From Parafrankia irregularis (GTDB lineage Bacteria; Actinomycetota; Actinomycetes; Frankiales; Frankiaceae), in assembly GCF_001536285.1 (NCBI RefSeq), contig NZ_FAOZ01000007.1, positions 384,225-448,224 of the forward strand: 64,000 nucleotides of DNA, written 5' to 3'. The first letter of the stretch is position 1, and every line of letters starts with the position of its first letter. This document shows, piece after piece, positions 53,042 through 61,807 of this stretch. Both the position numbers and the translations under genes were made by a program. The notes under the pieces are model-generated. The model made no database searches and was not told the DNA's origin. It saw nothing but the letters and a program-made list of their open reading frames with translations.

Positions 53042-54091
53042 TCAGGCGGCGACCGCGGGGAGGTCGGCCAGCAGCGGAGCCAGCACCTTCCCGGCGTGCG
53101 CGATCGCGTCGTCGTCGACGTCGAGATGGGTGACGATGCGGACCTTCGCCGGGCCCGCGGCGCCGACGAGCACCCCGTCGGCCGCCGCCCGGGCCGCGAA
53201 CGCACCGGCGTCCGGGACGTCGAGGAGCACCATGTTCGTCTCGGTGCGCTCCGGGTCGACCCGCCCGGGGGCCGCGGCCGCCAGCGTCCGAGCCAGCTCG
53301 CCGGCGCGGCGGTGGTCGTCGGCGAGGCGCGCCACGTGGTGGCTCAGCGCGTAGAGGCCCGCGGCGGCGAGCACCCCGGCCTGGCGCATGCCCCCGCCGA
53401 GGCGCTTGCGCCACTCCCGGGCCCGTTCGACGTGGTCGGTGTCGCCGACGACGAGCGATCCCACCGGCGCCCCCAGGCCCTTGGACAGGCACACCGACAG
53501 CGTCGAGAACATCTCCCCGAGGCGGCGCGGCGGGATGTCCTGGGCGACCGCGGCGTTCCACAGCCGGGCGCCGTCGCAGTGCAGCGCCACCCCGGCGGCG
53601 GACGTGATGGCGCGCAGCGCGTCCAGGCGTTCCAGCGGCCACACCAGCCCACCGTCGCGGGCCCGGGTGTTCTCCACCGCCAGCACGCTGGTGCGCACCA
53701 TGTTGTAGGTGCCCCCGCCCGGGAAGGCCCGCAGCTGCGCCTCGACGGCGGCCAGCTCCAGGGTGTCGGCGAGCCCGGTGAGGGTGCGGGTCTGCACGCC
53801 GCCGAGGGCGGCGAGCCCACCCAGCTCGTAGGTCACGATGTGGGCCTCGGTGTCCGCGATGATCTCCGTGCCGACCGGGGCGCCGGCGCGCAGCGCGCAG
53901 AAGTTGCCCATCGTGCCGCTCGGGACGAACAGAGCCGCCTGGTGCCCGAGCAGCCCGGCGGCGTGCTCCTCCAGCGCTCGCACGGTCGGGTCCTCGCGGT
54001 AGACGTCGTCACCGACCTCGGCCTCGGCCATCGCCAGGCGCATGCCGGGAGTGGGACGGGTCACGGTGTCACTGCGCAGATCGACGCTCAC
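53042..54091 (-). CDS. ltaE: low-specificity L-threonine aldolase
   Basis: 349 residues, PLP fold-type I enzyme cleaving threonine/allo-threonine to glycine and acetaldehyde. Landmarks: DLRSDTVTRPTPGM, EVGDDVYREDPTV, FVPSGTMGN, VENTRARDGG, HCDGARLWNAA, PLP Lys204 in CLSKGLGAPVGS, and EWRKRLGGGMRQAG. GTG start at 54091. Minus strand, convergent with the amidotransferase. Confidence 0.92.
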   Translation of the reverse strand: MSVDLRSDTVTRPTPGMRLAMAEAEVGDDVYREDPTVRALEEHAAGLLGHQAALFVPSGTMGNFCALRAGAPVGTEIIADTEAHIVTYELGGLAALGGVQTRTLTGLADTLELAAVEAQLRAFPGGGTYNMVRTSVLAVENTRARDGGLVWPLERLDALRAITSAAGVALHCDGARLWNAAVAQDIPPRRLGEMFSTLSVCLSKGLGAPVGSLVVGDTDHVERAREWRKRLGGGMRQAGVLAAAGLYALSHHVARLADDHRRAGELARTLAAAAPGRVDPERTETNMVLLDVPDAGAFAARAAADGVLVGAAGPAKVRIVTHLDVDDDAIAHAGKVLAPLLADLPAVAA

Positions 54092-54211
54092 GGCCTCCGA
54101 CGGTAGCCCCCGCCGCGCCGGCCCGCGACGGCACCCGCCCCCGGCCCGACTGATCGGGCCGGGCCGGGCCGGGGCAGGCTCGGCGCAGGGTCAGGGCGGA
54201 GGCGGGGCCGG

Positions 54212-55804
54212 TCAGGCCGGGGTGACTCCGGAATGGCGGTCCTCGACCACATAGCTGGCGCGGGTCGAGATCGGAGCGCCCGCGGTGGCCACGTAGGGCA
54301 CCACCCGGAAGTCGCTGCGCCACCGCTGCTCGGTGACGTTCACCCGGACGTAGCCACGCTGGGTGTTCACGAACCTGATGTGCGGGTTCGCGTCCAGCAG
54401 GGTCTGCGCCGAGGCGGGCAGGTCGGCGCCGTTGCCGCCGGTGGTGATGGAGGTGCCGACGAACTCGCTGCCCACGGTCGGCGAGTCGACGTCGGCGTAG
54501 TCCAGGCGCAGGTCCGCCGCATAGTTCTGATGCCGGTCGCCGGTGATGACGACAAGGTTGCGGACCTTGCGCCGGCGCGCCTCGGCGAGCAGGTTGTCAC
54601 GTTCGGCGACGTAGCCGTCCCAAGGGTCGTGGTAGACGTTGACGACCTCGCTGGGGTCGAGGTCCGTCTGCACCATGGGAACCTGGTTGCCGATGATCTG
54701 CCAGCGGGCCTTCGAACGGCCGAAGCCGTCGTAGAGCCACCTACGCTGCCGGTCGCCGAGCAGGCTGCGGTCGGCGGCGAACCGGTCGGCGCAGGTGGAG
54801 CCGCTGCCGTCACCGCAGGGCTGGTCGTCGCGGTACTGCCGGGTGTCGAGCATCGCGATGTCCGCGAGGCGGCCGAAGCTCAGCCTGCGGAACAGCTGGA
54901 CGTCCGCGCCGTGGGGCAGCTGGGCGCTGCGCAGCGGCATGTTCTCGTACATGGCCTGGAACGCCGCCGCCCGGCGCTGCCGGAAGACCGCCGGGTCCTG
55001 GTCGGGCTCGGTGTCGGCCTGCGAGATCTCGTCGGCCCAGTTGTTCTCGACTTCGTGGTCGTCGATTGTCTGGATCCACGGGAAGTTTGCGTGCGCCTTC
55101 ATCAGTGACGCGTCCGACTTGTACAGCGCGTACTGAGCGCGGTAGCGCGGCAGATCGAACGTCTCGGTGTCGAACGGCGCGCCGAGGGTGAGGCCACGGA
55201 CGTTGCTTGTGAAACCGGTTTCGTAGATGTAGTCCCCGAGGTGGACGACGAAGTCGAGGTCCTCGGCCGCCATGTGCTCGTACGCGGTGTAGAAACCGAC
55301 CTGCCACTGCTGGCAGGAGGCGAAGGCGAAGTTCAGCTCCCGCGGGTTGGCACCCGGCGCCGGCGCGGTCTTCGTCCGGCCGACCGGCGAGATCTCGTCA
55401 CCCGCCCGGAAACGGAAGTAGTAGGTGCGGCCCGGCTCGAGCCCCCGGATCTCCGGGTGCGCCGAATGCCCCAGCTGCGGGGTCGCGACCACGCTTCCGC
55501 GCTTCACGATGGAATGGAACTTCTCGTCGCGGGCCACCTCGTACTCCACCCGCACCGGCACTGCGGGCATGCCGCCCGCACCGTCGGCGGCGAGTGGTTC
55601 TGGAGCAAGCCGCGTCCACAGCACGACACCATCCGGTGTGGGCTCGCCCGAGCCCACACCGAGACCGAACGGGTTCCTACCCGGCAGTGGGTAGGGGTAG
55701 GACGAGGACGCCGAGGCGACCCCGGTACCCAGCAGCACCGCGGCTGCACCCGCACCCCCCAACGCGACAAAACCGCGCCGAGAAGCGGAGAAAGAAGATA
55801 CCAC
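54212..55804 (-). CDS. phoD: PhoD-like alkaline phosphatase, Tat-exported
   Basis: 530 residues from GTG 55804 with GGGAGG 6-7 nt upstream. Tat signal ASRRGFVALGGAGAAAVLLG. N-terminal domain of Fn3-like type (residues about 40-145), then the metallophosphatase core: FAFASCQQWQVGFYTAYEHM, FVVHLGDYIYETG, TIDDHEVENNWADE, GNQVPMVQ, VITGDRHQNYAADL; these supply Fe and Ca ligands. Expected to hydrolyse phosphoesters or wall teichoic acid outside the cell. One half PHO-box-like GTTCATC occurs 120 nt upstream. Confidence 0.92.
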   Translation of the reverse strand: MVSSFSASRRGFVALGGAGAAAVLLGTGVASASSSYPYPLPGRNPFGLGVGSGEPTPDGVVLWTRLAPEPLAADGAGGMPAVPVRVEYEVARDEKFHSIVKRGSVVATPQLGHSAHPEIRGLEPGRTYYFRFRAGDEISPVGRTKTAPAPGANPRELNFAFASCQQWQVGFYTAYEHMAAEDLDFVVHLGDYIYETGFTSNVRGLTLGAPFDTETFDLPRYRAQYALYKSDASLMKAHANFPWIQTIDDHEVENNWADEISQADTEPDQDPAVFRQRRAAAFQAMYENMPLRSAQLPHGADVQLFRRLSFGRLADIAMLDTRQYRDDQPCGDGSGSTCADRFAADRSLLGDRQRRWLYDGFGRSKARWQIIGNQVPMVQTDLDPSEVVNVYHDPWDGYVAERDNLLAEARRRKVRNLVVITGDRHQNYAADLRLDYADVDSPTVGSEFVGTSITTGGNGADLPASAQTLLDANPHIRFVNTQRGYVRVNVTEQRWRSDFRVVPYVATAGAPISTRASYVVEDRHSGVTPA

Positions 55805-56637
55805 GCCAATCCTCCCTGTCCGGACGATGTCCGGCAGCGATGTCTGGTTCTGGTGGTTTCACCGGGCGATCATGCTGGCGAACACAGGTGACGCCGACGC
55901 CTCACCCCGACGGCTGGCCGATGAACGTCAGGAAACCGCGGGAATCCGCATCCGGCTTGACCGGCGACCGCCACCCTGCCGGCAGATTATCTTTCGGGAA
56001 ACTCCCGGAAATTCGCTCCGGCCGGTGCCAGCGCCGCGGCGTCCGTGACTTTCCTGGTGATCGGCAGCCGGTAGCCGGCCGAATTCGGTGTGATTCTTTC
56101 GGCCCGGCGCTCTCGTCACCCGGGGACCGTGCCCGCCCACCCGACGACCGACCGACGGCTCACCGGTGACGAACCGGCCAACCCTGCCGGTGCCGCCTCT
56201 CCCGTGGCCCCCAGCCTCGCGCGATCCTCCTGGGAGAACGAACGATCCCGTGACGTGGCCCTCACCACGAGGCGCACCGGGGCTGGTCGTCCGGGTAAGC
56301 GGCACCACCCGACCCGGACCACTGGTGGGGACCGGTCGCCCGGCGGTGCTCATACCACCTGGCGCCCGCACCGCACCGCGCCGCCGGCCACGCCCGCGCG
56401 CGCCGGCGGCGGCGGGTGTGCCGCGGCGCGCCCCGGGACGGATTTTTCCTTCGCACCATCCAGAAATTTCCTGCCGGAAAAGGTAAGCCTCACCGCGGCG
56501 ACCGTCCTGTTAACCTCGCCGCTACCGTGTGACCCACGCGCGAAATCGGGGCGACATAAGGTCTCCGACGATTTCGGCCTCCTGGTTGCCGCGAACACCA
56601 GCCCCCGTCGGGTATTTCACAGCCGCCGAAAGTGCCG
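55805..56637. other. Long intergenic region between phoD and the homocitrate synthase gene
   Basis: No gene is supported on either strand. It holds an imperfect palindrome TTTCGGGA (55992-55999) / TCCCGGAAA (56003-56011), another TTTCC N4 GGAAA (56467-56480) and an iron-box-like site at 56481-56494. It must contain the promoters of both divergent genes. Confidence 0.6.
56481..56494 (+). promoter_or_regulatory. iron-box-like (DtxR/IdeR) site upstream of the homocitrate synthase
   Basis: AGGTAAGCCTCACC matches 13 of 14 core positions of the actinobacterial iron box AGGTWAGSCTWACC. It lies 144 nt before the synthase start; flanking outer bases do not match. Confidence 0.5.
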
Positions 56638-57795
56638 GTGACCGTTATGGAAGTCAGGTTCTGCGACACCACTCTGCGTGACGGGGAGCAGACCCCGGGA
56701 GTCGCCTTCACCGCCGAGGAGAAGGTCGCGATCGCCGTCGCGCTCGACGCCGCCGGCGTACACCAGATCGAGGCGGGGATCCCCGCCATGGGCCCGGGTG
56801 AGATCGAGGTGCTGCGCCGCGTCGTGGGCGCCGTCGAGCGTGCCGGGGTGGTCGCCTGGTGCCGGGCCGACCAGCGCGACCTCGACGCGGCCGTCGCCAG
56901 CGGCGTCAGTGCCGTCCATGTGACCATCCCCGCCTCCGACCTGCATCTTCGGGTCAAGCTGGGCAAGACCCGAGCGTGGGCCAGGGAGCGGATCACCGCC
57001 TGCGTGCGTGACGCCACCGACCGGGGGCTGCTGGTCAGCGTCGGCTTCGAGGACGCCTCCCGCGCCGACGACGCCTTCGTCACCGATCTGGCCGGGGAGC
57101 TGCGCGGCCTGGGCGTGACCCGGTTCCGCTGGGCCGACACCGTCGGCGTCGCCAACCCGATCGCCCTGCACACCCGGCTGCGGGCCCTGGTCGAGGCGGT
57201 CCCGGGGCCCTGGGAGATCCACGCCCATGACGACTTCGGGCTGGCCACCGCGAACACCATCGCCGCCGTGCAGGCCGGCTTCACCTGGGTGAGCACCACC
57301 GTCACGGGCCTCGGTGAGCGCGCCGGCAACGCGCCGATCGAGGAGGTCGCGATGGCGCTGCGGCACCTGCTCGAGCTCCCCGTCGAGTTGGACACCGCGG
57401 CGTTCCGCCCGCTGGCCCGCCTGGTCGCCGGCGCCGCGCGCCGCCCGCTGCCCGCGGGGAAGGCCGTCGTCGGGGACGAGGTGTTCGACCACGAGTCCGG
57501 CATCCACGTGCACGGTGTGCTGCGCGCGCCGGCGACCTACGAACCGTTCGATCCTGCGGAGGTCGGGGCGTCACGCCGGCTGGTGCTGGGCAAGCACAGC
57601 GGACGGGCGGCCGTGCGCCACCTGATGGACCGCCACGGCATCGACGCACCCGACGAGGACCTCGAGCCCATCGTCGGACTCGTCCGGGCACACGCCACCA
57701 CCCACAAGCAGCCGCTCAGCGGCGACGACCTGCGCGCGCTGGTCCGCCGGGTGGCGACCGGACGCACCGCTCCCCCGACGGCCCCGCGCGGCTGA
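56638..57795 (+). CDS. nifV: homocitrate synthase (NifV-like)
   Basis: 385 residues; GTG 56638 has GAAAG 5 nt upstream, while GTG 56632 and ATG 56647 are alternatives. DRE-TIM metallolyase: FCDTTLRDGEQTPGVAF (Asp/Arg/Glu acid-base), EAGIPAMGPGEIE, SDLHLRVKLGKTR, FRWADTVGVANP, EIHAHDDFGLATAN with HxH and GLGERAGNAPIEEVAM. The C-terminal GIHVHGVL and VLGKHSGR belong to the HCS/IPMS family; the lack of a long LeuA regulatory domain and size of 385 fit NifV. Homocitrate is needed for the FeMo cofactor of nitrogenase. No other nif gene is nearby; lysine-pathway or FrbC-like enzymes are alternatives. Confidence 0.85.
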   Translation: MTVMEVRFCDTTLRDGEQTPGVAFTAEEKVAIAVALDAAGVHQIEAGIPAMGPGEIEVLRRVVGAVERAGVVAWCRADQRDLDAAVASGVSAVHVTIPASDLHLRVKLGKTRAWARERITACVRDATDRGLLVSVGFEDASRADDAFVTDLAGELRGLGVTRFRWADTVGVANPIALHTRLRALVEAVPGPWEIHAHDDFGLATANTIAAVQAGFTWVSTTVTGLGERAGNAPIEEVAMALRHLLELPVELDTAAFRPLARLVAGAARRPLPAGKAVVGDEVFDHESGIHVHGVLRAPATYEPFDPAEVGASRRLVLGKHSGRAAVRHLMDRHGIDAPDEDLEPIVGLVRAHATTHKQPLSGDDLRALVRRVATGRTAPPTAPRG

Positions 57796-57860
57796 CGGCC
57801 CCGCGCGGCCGGGCGGCCGGCCGCCCCGCGCCGCGGCCGATGGAGCGGCGCGGGTTCGGT

Positions 57861-59867
57861 TCAGGGGCCGGGACGGAAGGTGGCGGTCACCTGCCGGACC
57901 AGCTGCTCGTGCTGTGGCCACTGGTCCTCGGGGACCCGCCAGCGCAGCGCGTAGCCGTGGCCGTTGCGCACGACGGCGACGTCCACGGTGCGCACCGTCC
58001 GGCCACCCGACGTCGAGGTGAACTCCCAGATCGCGGCGGAGGTGCCGTCGGCACCGTCCGCCGGGCGGATCGACACCCGCTGGTAGCCGGGGCTGGTCCG
58101 CGCCACCGAGGCCTCCAGCTCCTGCCAGGCACCGATCGCGGACGGGCCGGCGGTGGGCCGAACCTCCACCAGCAGCTCCGGGAAGCCCTCGGCGGCGGTG
58201 AACGTCTCCTTCGTCGGCGCGCGGCCGCCGGAGCGCCAGCCCGCCGGCACCGCGACCGACCAGCCGGCCACGCCGCTGCGCGACGTCAGGCCGGCCGGTG
58301 CCTGCGCCGGGTCGGTCGAGCTCGGGATCACGGTTCCGACCTGGTCCAGCGCGACGGCACCACCCGGCCCGGCCGGAGCCGTTGGCGTCACCGTCGCCCC
58401 GGTCGTCGCCGACGCGGACGCCGACGACCGGCCCGGCGTCGTCGTGCCGGAGCCCGCGTCGGTGGCGGAGTCGGTGCCGGCGCGTCCGCCCGGGGTGGCG
58501 GCGGTGCCGGGCGTGGCGGCGGTGGGCCCGGCCGTTCCATCCGGCCCGCTCGTGAGCACCACGCCGAGGCCGGCCAGGCCGCCGGCCAGAAGCACCACGA
58601 GGACGACCACCAGCACCACGGACCGACGGGTCCGTCGACCCGCCGCCGGCCGTGCACCGGCCACCGCGGGCCCACCAGACCCGCCAGGGCCGCCAGGGCC
58701 GCCAAGACCGCCAGGGCCGCCAGGCGACCGGCCCGCGCCGGCTTCGGAGGGCCCGCTCGGCGTCGCGGGCCCGCGGCGTTCCACCGGCCCGCCTGGCGCC
58801 GAGGGCCCACGGTCCCCGGCAGGCTCGGCGGCCCGATGGGCGGCCGAGGGCCCGCTGGGCGCGGCCACCTCGCGATGCTCGGCCGGGACGTCCCGCTCAC
58901 GATCCTGCGCGGGCTGGCGGGCCGACGCCGGGTCCGGCCCCGGATCGACGTCGGCGTGCGCCGACGCGTCGAACTCCCTGGTCGGATAGGGCTCGCTGGC
59001 CGCGATCTGGCGCAGCATCGCCCGGGCCTGCGCCAGCGACGGCCGCCGGTCCGGGTCCGGGTCGAGCAGCTGCGCCAGGACCGGGCCCAGCGGACCCGCA
59101 TGCGGGCAGGGACGGCGCCGGTCCTCGACGATGGCCGCGAGGGTCGCCAGCGCGCCCTCGCCGGCGTACGGCGGCTCGCCCTCGACGGCGGAGAACAGGG
59201 TGGCGCCCAGGCCCCACACGTCGCCGGGCGCGGCCACCCGCGCGCCGCGGGCCCGCTCGGGCGGAATGTAGGCCGGCGAACCCACCACGATGCCGGTGCT
59301 GGTCAGCGCCGGGTCGCCCTCGCTCACCGCGATGCCGAAGTCGGTGAGCCGCGGCTGCCCGTCCGGGGTGACCAGGACGTTGCCCGGCTTGACGTCGCGA
59401 TGCACGACCCCGGAGCGGTGCGCCGCCTCCAGCGCGTAGGCCAGGCTCACGCCCATCCGCGCGACCGTCGCCGGGGTGAGCCGGCCCGACTCGCGGATGA
59501 TCTCAGCCAGGGACCGGCCCTCGACCAGCTCCATGACGATCCAGGGCGAGCCGTCGGCCTCGATGACGTCGTAGACGGCGACCAGGCCCGGATGGCGCAG
59601 CCGCGCCGCGACCCGCGCCTCGCGCAGCACCCGCTCCCGGCTGACGGCCCGCTCGCGGGTGGCGTCACCGTCGCCCTCCACCGCCGGCGGCGGCAGCCGG
59701 ACCTGCTTGATCGCGACCGGGCGGCGCAGCAGCGTGTCCTCACCCGCGCGGACGATTCCCGCCCCGCCGCTGCCCAGGATCGCCCCGAGCCGGTACCTGC
59801 CGGCGAGCAGGCGACGCCGGTCCGCCGAGGGGTCGTTCGACGTCTTGGGTTCCGCCTTCTCCGGCAC
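57861..59867 (-). CDS. PknB-type Ser/Thr receptor kinase with unknown extracellular domain
   Basis: 668 residues from GTG 59867 (GGGGAGAA upstream; the longer frame to 60206 is unlikely). Kinase domain residues 20-290: LGSGGAGIVRAGED, Lys54 in VAIK, HRDVKPGNVL, DFGIAVSEGD, GSPAYIPPERARG, all intact. Proline/glycine-rich linker (GGPGGLGGPGGPGG) with a single membrane helix near residue 450 (SVVLVVVLVVLLAGGLAGLG). The outside domain (about 560-668) is a compact fold with TVRTVDVAVVRNGHGYALRW. No PASTA or NHL repeats. Confidence 0.88.
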   Translation of the reverse strand: MPEKAEPKTSNDPSADRRRLLAGRYRLGAILGSGGAGIVRAGEDTLLRRPVAIKQVRLPPPAVEGDGDATRERAVSRERVLREARVAARLRHPGLVAVYDVIEADGSPWIVMELVEGRSLAEIIRESGRLTPATVARMGVSLAYALEAAHRSGVVHRDVKPGNVLVTPDGQPRLTDFGIAVSEGDPALTSTGIVVGSPAYIPPERARGARVAAPGDVWGLGATLFSAVEGEPPYAGEGALATLAAIVEDRRRPCPHAGPLGPVLAQLLDPDPDRRPSLAQARAMLRQIAASEPYPTREFDASAHADVDPGPDPASARQPAQDRERDVPAEHREVAAPSGPSAAHRAAEPAGDRGPSAPGGPVERRGPATPSGPSEAGAGRSPGGPGGLGGPGGPGGSGGPAVAGARPAAGRRTRRSVVLVVVLVVLLAGGLAGLGVVLTSGPDGTAGPTAATPGTAATPGGRAGTDSATDAGSGTTTPGRSSASASATTGATVTPTAPAGPGGAVALDQVGTVIPSSTDPAQAPAGLTSRSGVAGWSVAVPAGWRSGGRAPTKETFTAAEGFPELLVEVRPTAGPSAIGAWQELEASVARTSPGYQRVSIRPADGADGTSAAIWEFTSTSGGRTVRTVDVAVVRNGHGYALRWRVPEDQWPQHEQLVRQVTATFRPGP

Positions 59868-60244
59868 CTCGGAATTCTCCCCTACAACCCGCCTCAGGGC
59901 CCCGAAACCGGGGCGACACGCCCACGACTCATACCACCCCGCTCCGGTCTCGACACGCGGGTGCGTCGCGCCGCGCGCCAACCCGGACCCACGGCGGGCC
60001 CGCAAGGCCCGACAGCACCGCCGGCCCGCCGGTCCGCACGGACGGCACAAGGGGCGAATGTCGACGGCTTCCCGGCTTCCCGACGACCCATCACGGGTCA
60101 GATGGCATCCGCGAATGCGGAACATTTTCCTGCCACAGCCAGAAACTGCGGCAGGCAACCTACCATCGCAGAGTGGATGCGGATCTGTCCCCCTGCGCGG
60201 CACCAACCGGCTTCCCGCGCTCGCGACGAAACGGTGGTCGGTGA
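59868..60244. other. Divergent gap, no supported gene
   Basis: Several hairpins: CCCCG N4 CGGGG (59900-59913), TCCGC N4 GCGGA (60108-60121), CCTGCC / GGCAGG (60129-60155). They may be transcription signals of the two divergent genes. Confidence 0.4.
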
Positions 60245-61411
60245 ATGGCGCACACCTGCGCGGAGGTCTCGGACGAGACGCGGACCTGGCTGGAGCGGGT
60301 CGAGAAGATCAGCGCCACGCTCGCCGAGAACCGCGCGCAGGCCGAGGCTGATCGCACCACCTCGCCAGCTGTCATCGACGCGCTGCGCACGCAGGACTTC
60401 CACCGGATGTGGGTGTCACGCGCGCTGGGCGGCGGCGGGGTGAGCCTGCGTACCGGCTCCGCCGTGCTGCAGGCGATCGCGCGCGTGGACCCGTCCGCGG
60501 CCTGGCAGATGGGCGTCCAGGGCGCGATCGGGCGACTGTCGGACTATCTGCCCGACAAGGTCTCCTGCCGGCTGTTCTGCGGCAGCCGCGGGCTGGTCGT
60601 CGGCGGGGTCAACCCCACCGGTGCGGCGGTGCGGGTACCGGGTGGCTACCGGGTCAGCGGCCGCTGGGCGTTCGCCAGCGGTGCCACCCACGCCAGCTGG
60701 CTCGTCTGCACCGCCACCCTCGCCGACGGGCAGGGCGTCGGTCCGGCGCCGATACGGATGCTGTGCGTGCCGAGCAGCGCGGTCACCTTCGTCGACGACT
60801 GGCATTCCCTGGGCCTGCGCGGAACGGGAAGCGCGAGTTTCATCGTGGACAATGTCGTCGTCCCCGAAAGCCACGCGGTGGACGGTTCGCTGCTGCGTCG
60901 CCCGCCGAGCCCGCGCCGCTCCCGTGGCTACGCGATCGCCTACTACGACTTCGCGCCGTTCACCACGGCGGCGACCACAATCGGCATCGCCCAGCAGGCC
61001 CTGGCCGTGTTCCGCGAGCTGGCCGCCCGCACGGTCCCGGCGCGCTCGACGGAGGCGCTGGCCGAGCGGGCGACCGTGCACGCGACCTTCGCCCGCGCCA
61101 CCGCCCTGGTCCGGGCGGCCGAGCTCGTCCTCGCGGACGCCGCCGACCAGGTCACCACCTGCGGTGAGCACGGCGGGGAGGAGCTGTCCGCCGTCGTTCG
61201 CCTCGCGGCCGCCGCCGTCGCGGAGAACTGTGTGCAGGCCGTGACCATGGTGCACACCGCCGCGGGCGCGGCCGCGCTGCGCTCCGGCGACGCCCTCGAC
61301 CGCTGCTTCCGCGACGTGCACACCGCGACCCGCCACATCACGCTCGCCACGACGAACTTCGAGATGGTCGGCGCGCACCTGTTCGGCGGCCCGCTCCTGA
61401 TGCGCCGCTGA
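60245..61411 (+). CDS. acyl-CoA-dehydrogenase-like flavoprotein (group D monooxygenase / HsaA-like)
   Basis: 388 residues. The N-terminal helices (RVEKISATLAENRAQAEADR, DALRTQDFHRMWVSRALGG) and beta-barrel GYRVSGRWAFASGATHASW are those of the acyl-CoA dehydrogenase fold, with the C-terminal FEMVGAHLFGGP. Group D flavin monooxygenases such as HsaA and indole-degradation oxygenases have this pattern; LGLRGTGSASFIVDNVVVPE is the conserved core. Flavin would be supplied by a reductase; none is near. Ribosome-binding site is weak. Confidence 0.75.
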   Translation: MAHTCAEVSDETRTWLERVEKISATLAENRAQAEADRTTSPAVIDALRTQDFHRMWVSRALGGGGVSLRTGSAVLQAIARVDPSAAWQMGVQGAIGRLSDYLPDKVSCRLFCGSRGLVVGGVNPTGAAVRVPGGYRVSGRWAFASGATHASWLVCTATLADGQGVGPAPIRMLCVPSSAVTFVDDWHSLGLRGTGSASFIVDNVVVPESHAVDGSLLRRPPSPRRSRGYAIAYYDFAPFTTAATTIGIAQQALAVFRELAARTVPARSTEALAERATVHATFARATALVRAAELVLADAADQVTTCGEHGGEELSAVVRLAAAAVAENCVQAVTMVHTAAGAAALRSGDALDRCFRDVHTATRHITLATTNFEMVGAHLFGGPLLMRR

Positions 61412-61508
61412 CGTCCGCTCCTCCCGACATGGGAAAGCGGCGACGGAGCGGCACCGGCATTTCCCACAGGAGGGGCAGAAAGGGCAGCCGATTCCTTTGT
61501 TGATTCGC

Positions 61509-61559
61509 AAGACCTGAGGATTTCGGTTGCGAGAACGACCGAAATCCTCCAGGTCTTGG
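61509..61559 (+). repeat. hairpin repeat, copy E
   Basis: A 20-bp stem with one bulge: CAAGACCTG (61509-61517) with CAGGTCTTG (61551-61559), inner GGATTTCGGT (61519-61528) with ACCGAAATCC (61539-61548), 10-nt loop. No T run follows. Confidence 0.8.
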
Positions 61560-61647
61560 TCGGCACCGGCGCACGCGCAGGTGCCGGTGCCGACACCGGC
61601 GGCCCGTGCTCGGGATGCCGTGGACGGTCGTCAACGATCTGGAGGCT

Positions 61648-61696
61648 CAAGATCAAATCGGTGCGCGCACGACCGTCAACACTGTTGACTATCTTG
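61648..61696 (+). repeat. 49-nt composite repeat, copy C
   Basis: CAAGATC, 20 nt, GTCAACACTGTTGAC, TATCTTG. The core is identical to copy B; the N20 differs. Confidence 0.8.
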
Positions 61697-61807
61697 ACGG
61701 TGGGACGCACGCGGTACTGGTTGACACAGCAGGCCTGGCGGCCGCTCGCGGTCTCCCGCCAGCGGCCGCCGCGGGTCCGCAGGTGTTCTCGGGTGTTCTC
61801 GGGTGTC

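Larger units (their letters stand above)
61412..61807. other. Gap with two repeat elements between convergent genes
   Basis: It holds the hairpin repeat 61509-61559 and the 49-nt repeat 61648-61696; apart from these no gene or terminator stands out. Confidence 0.6.

Noticed and set aside
55920..55926. PHO box upstream of phoD
   Set aside because: Only one GTTCATC unit is seen; the required 11-nt direct repeat is not recognisable.
57840..60443. 867-residue plus-strand frame opposite the fourth kinase
   Set aside because: Shadow of an intact kinase gene; no ribosome-binding site.
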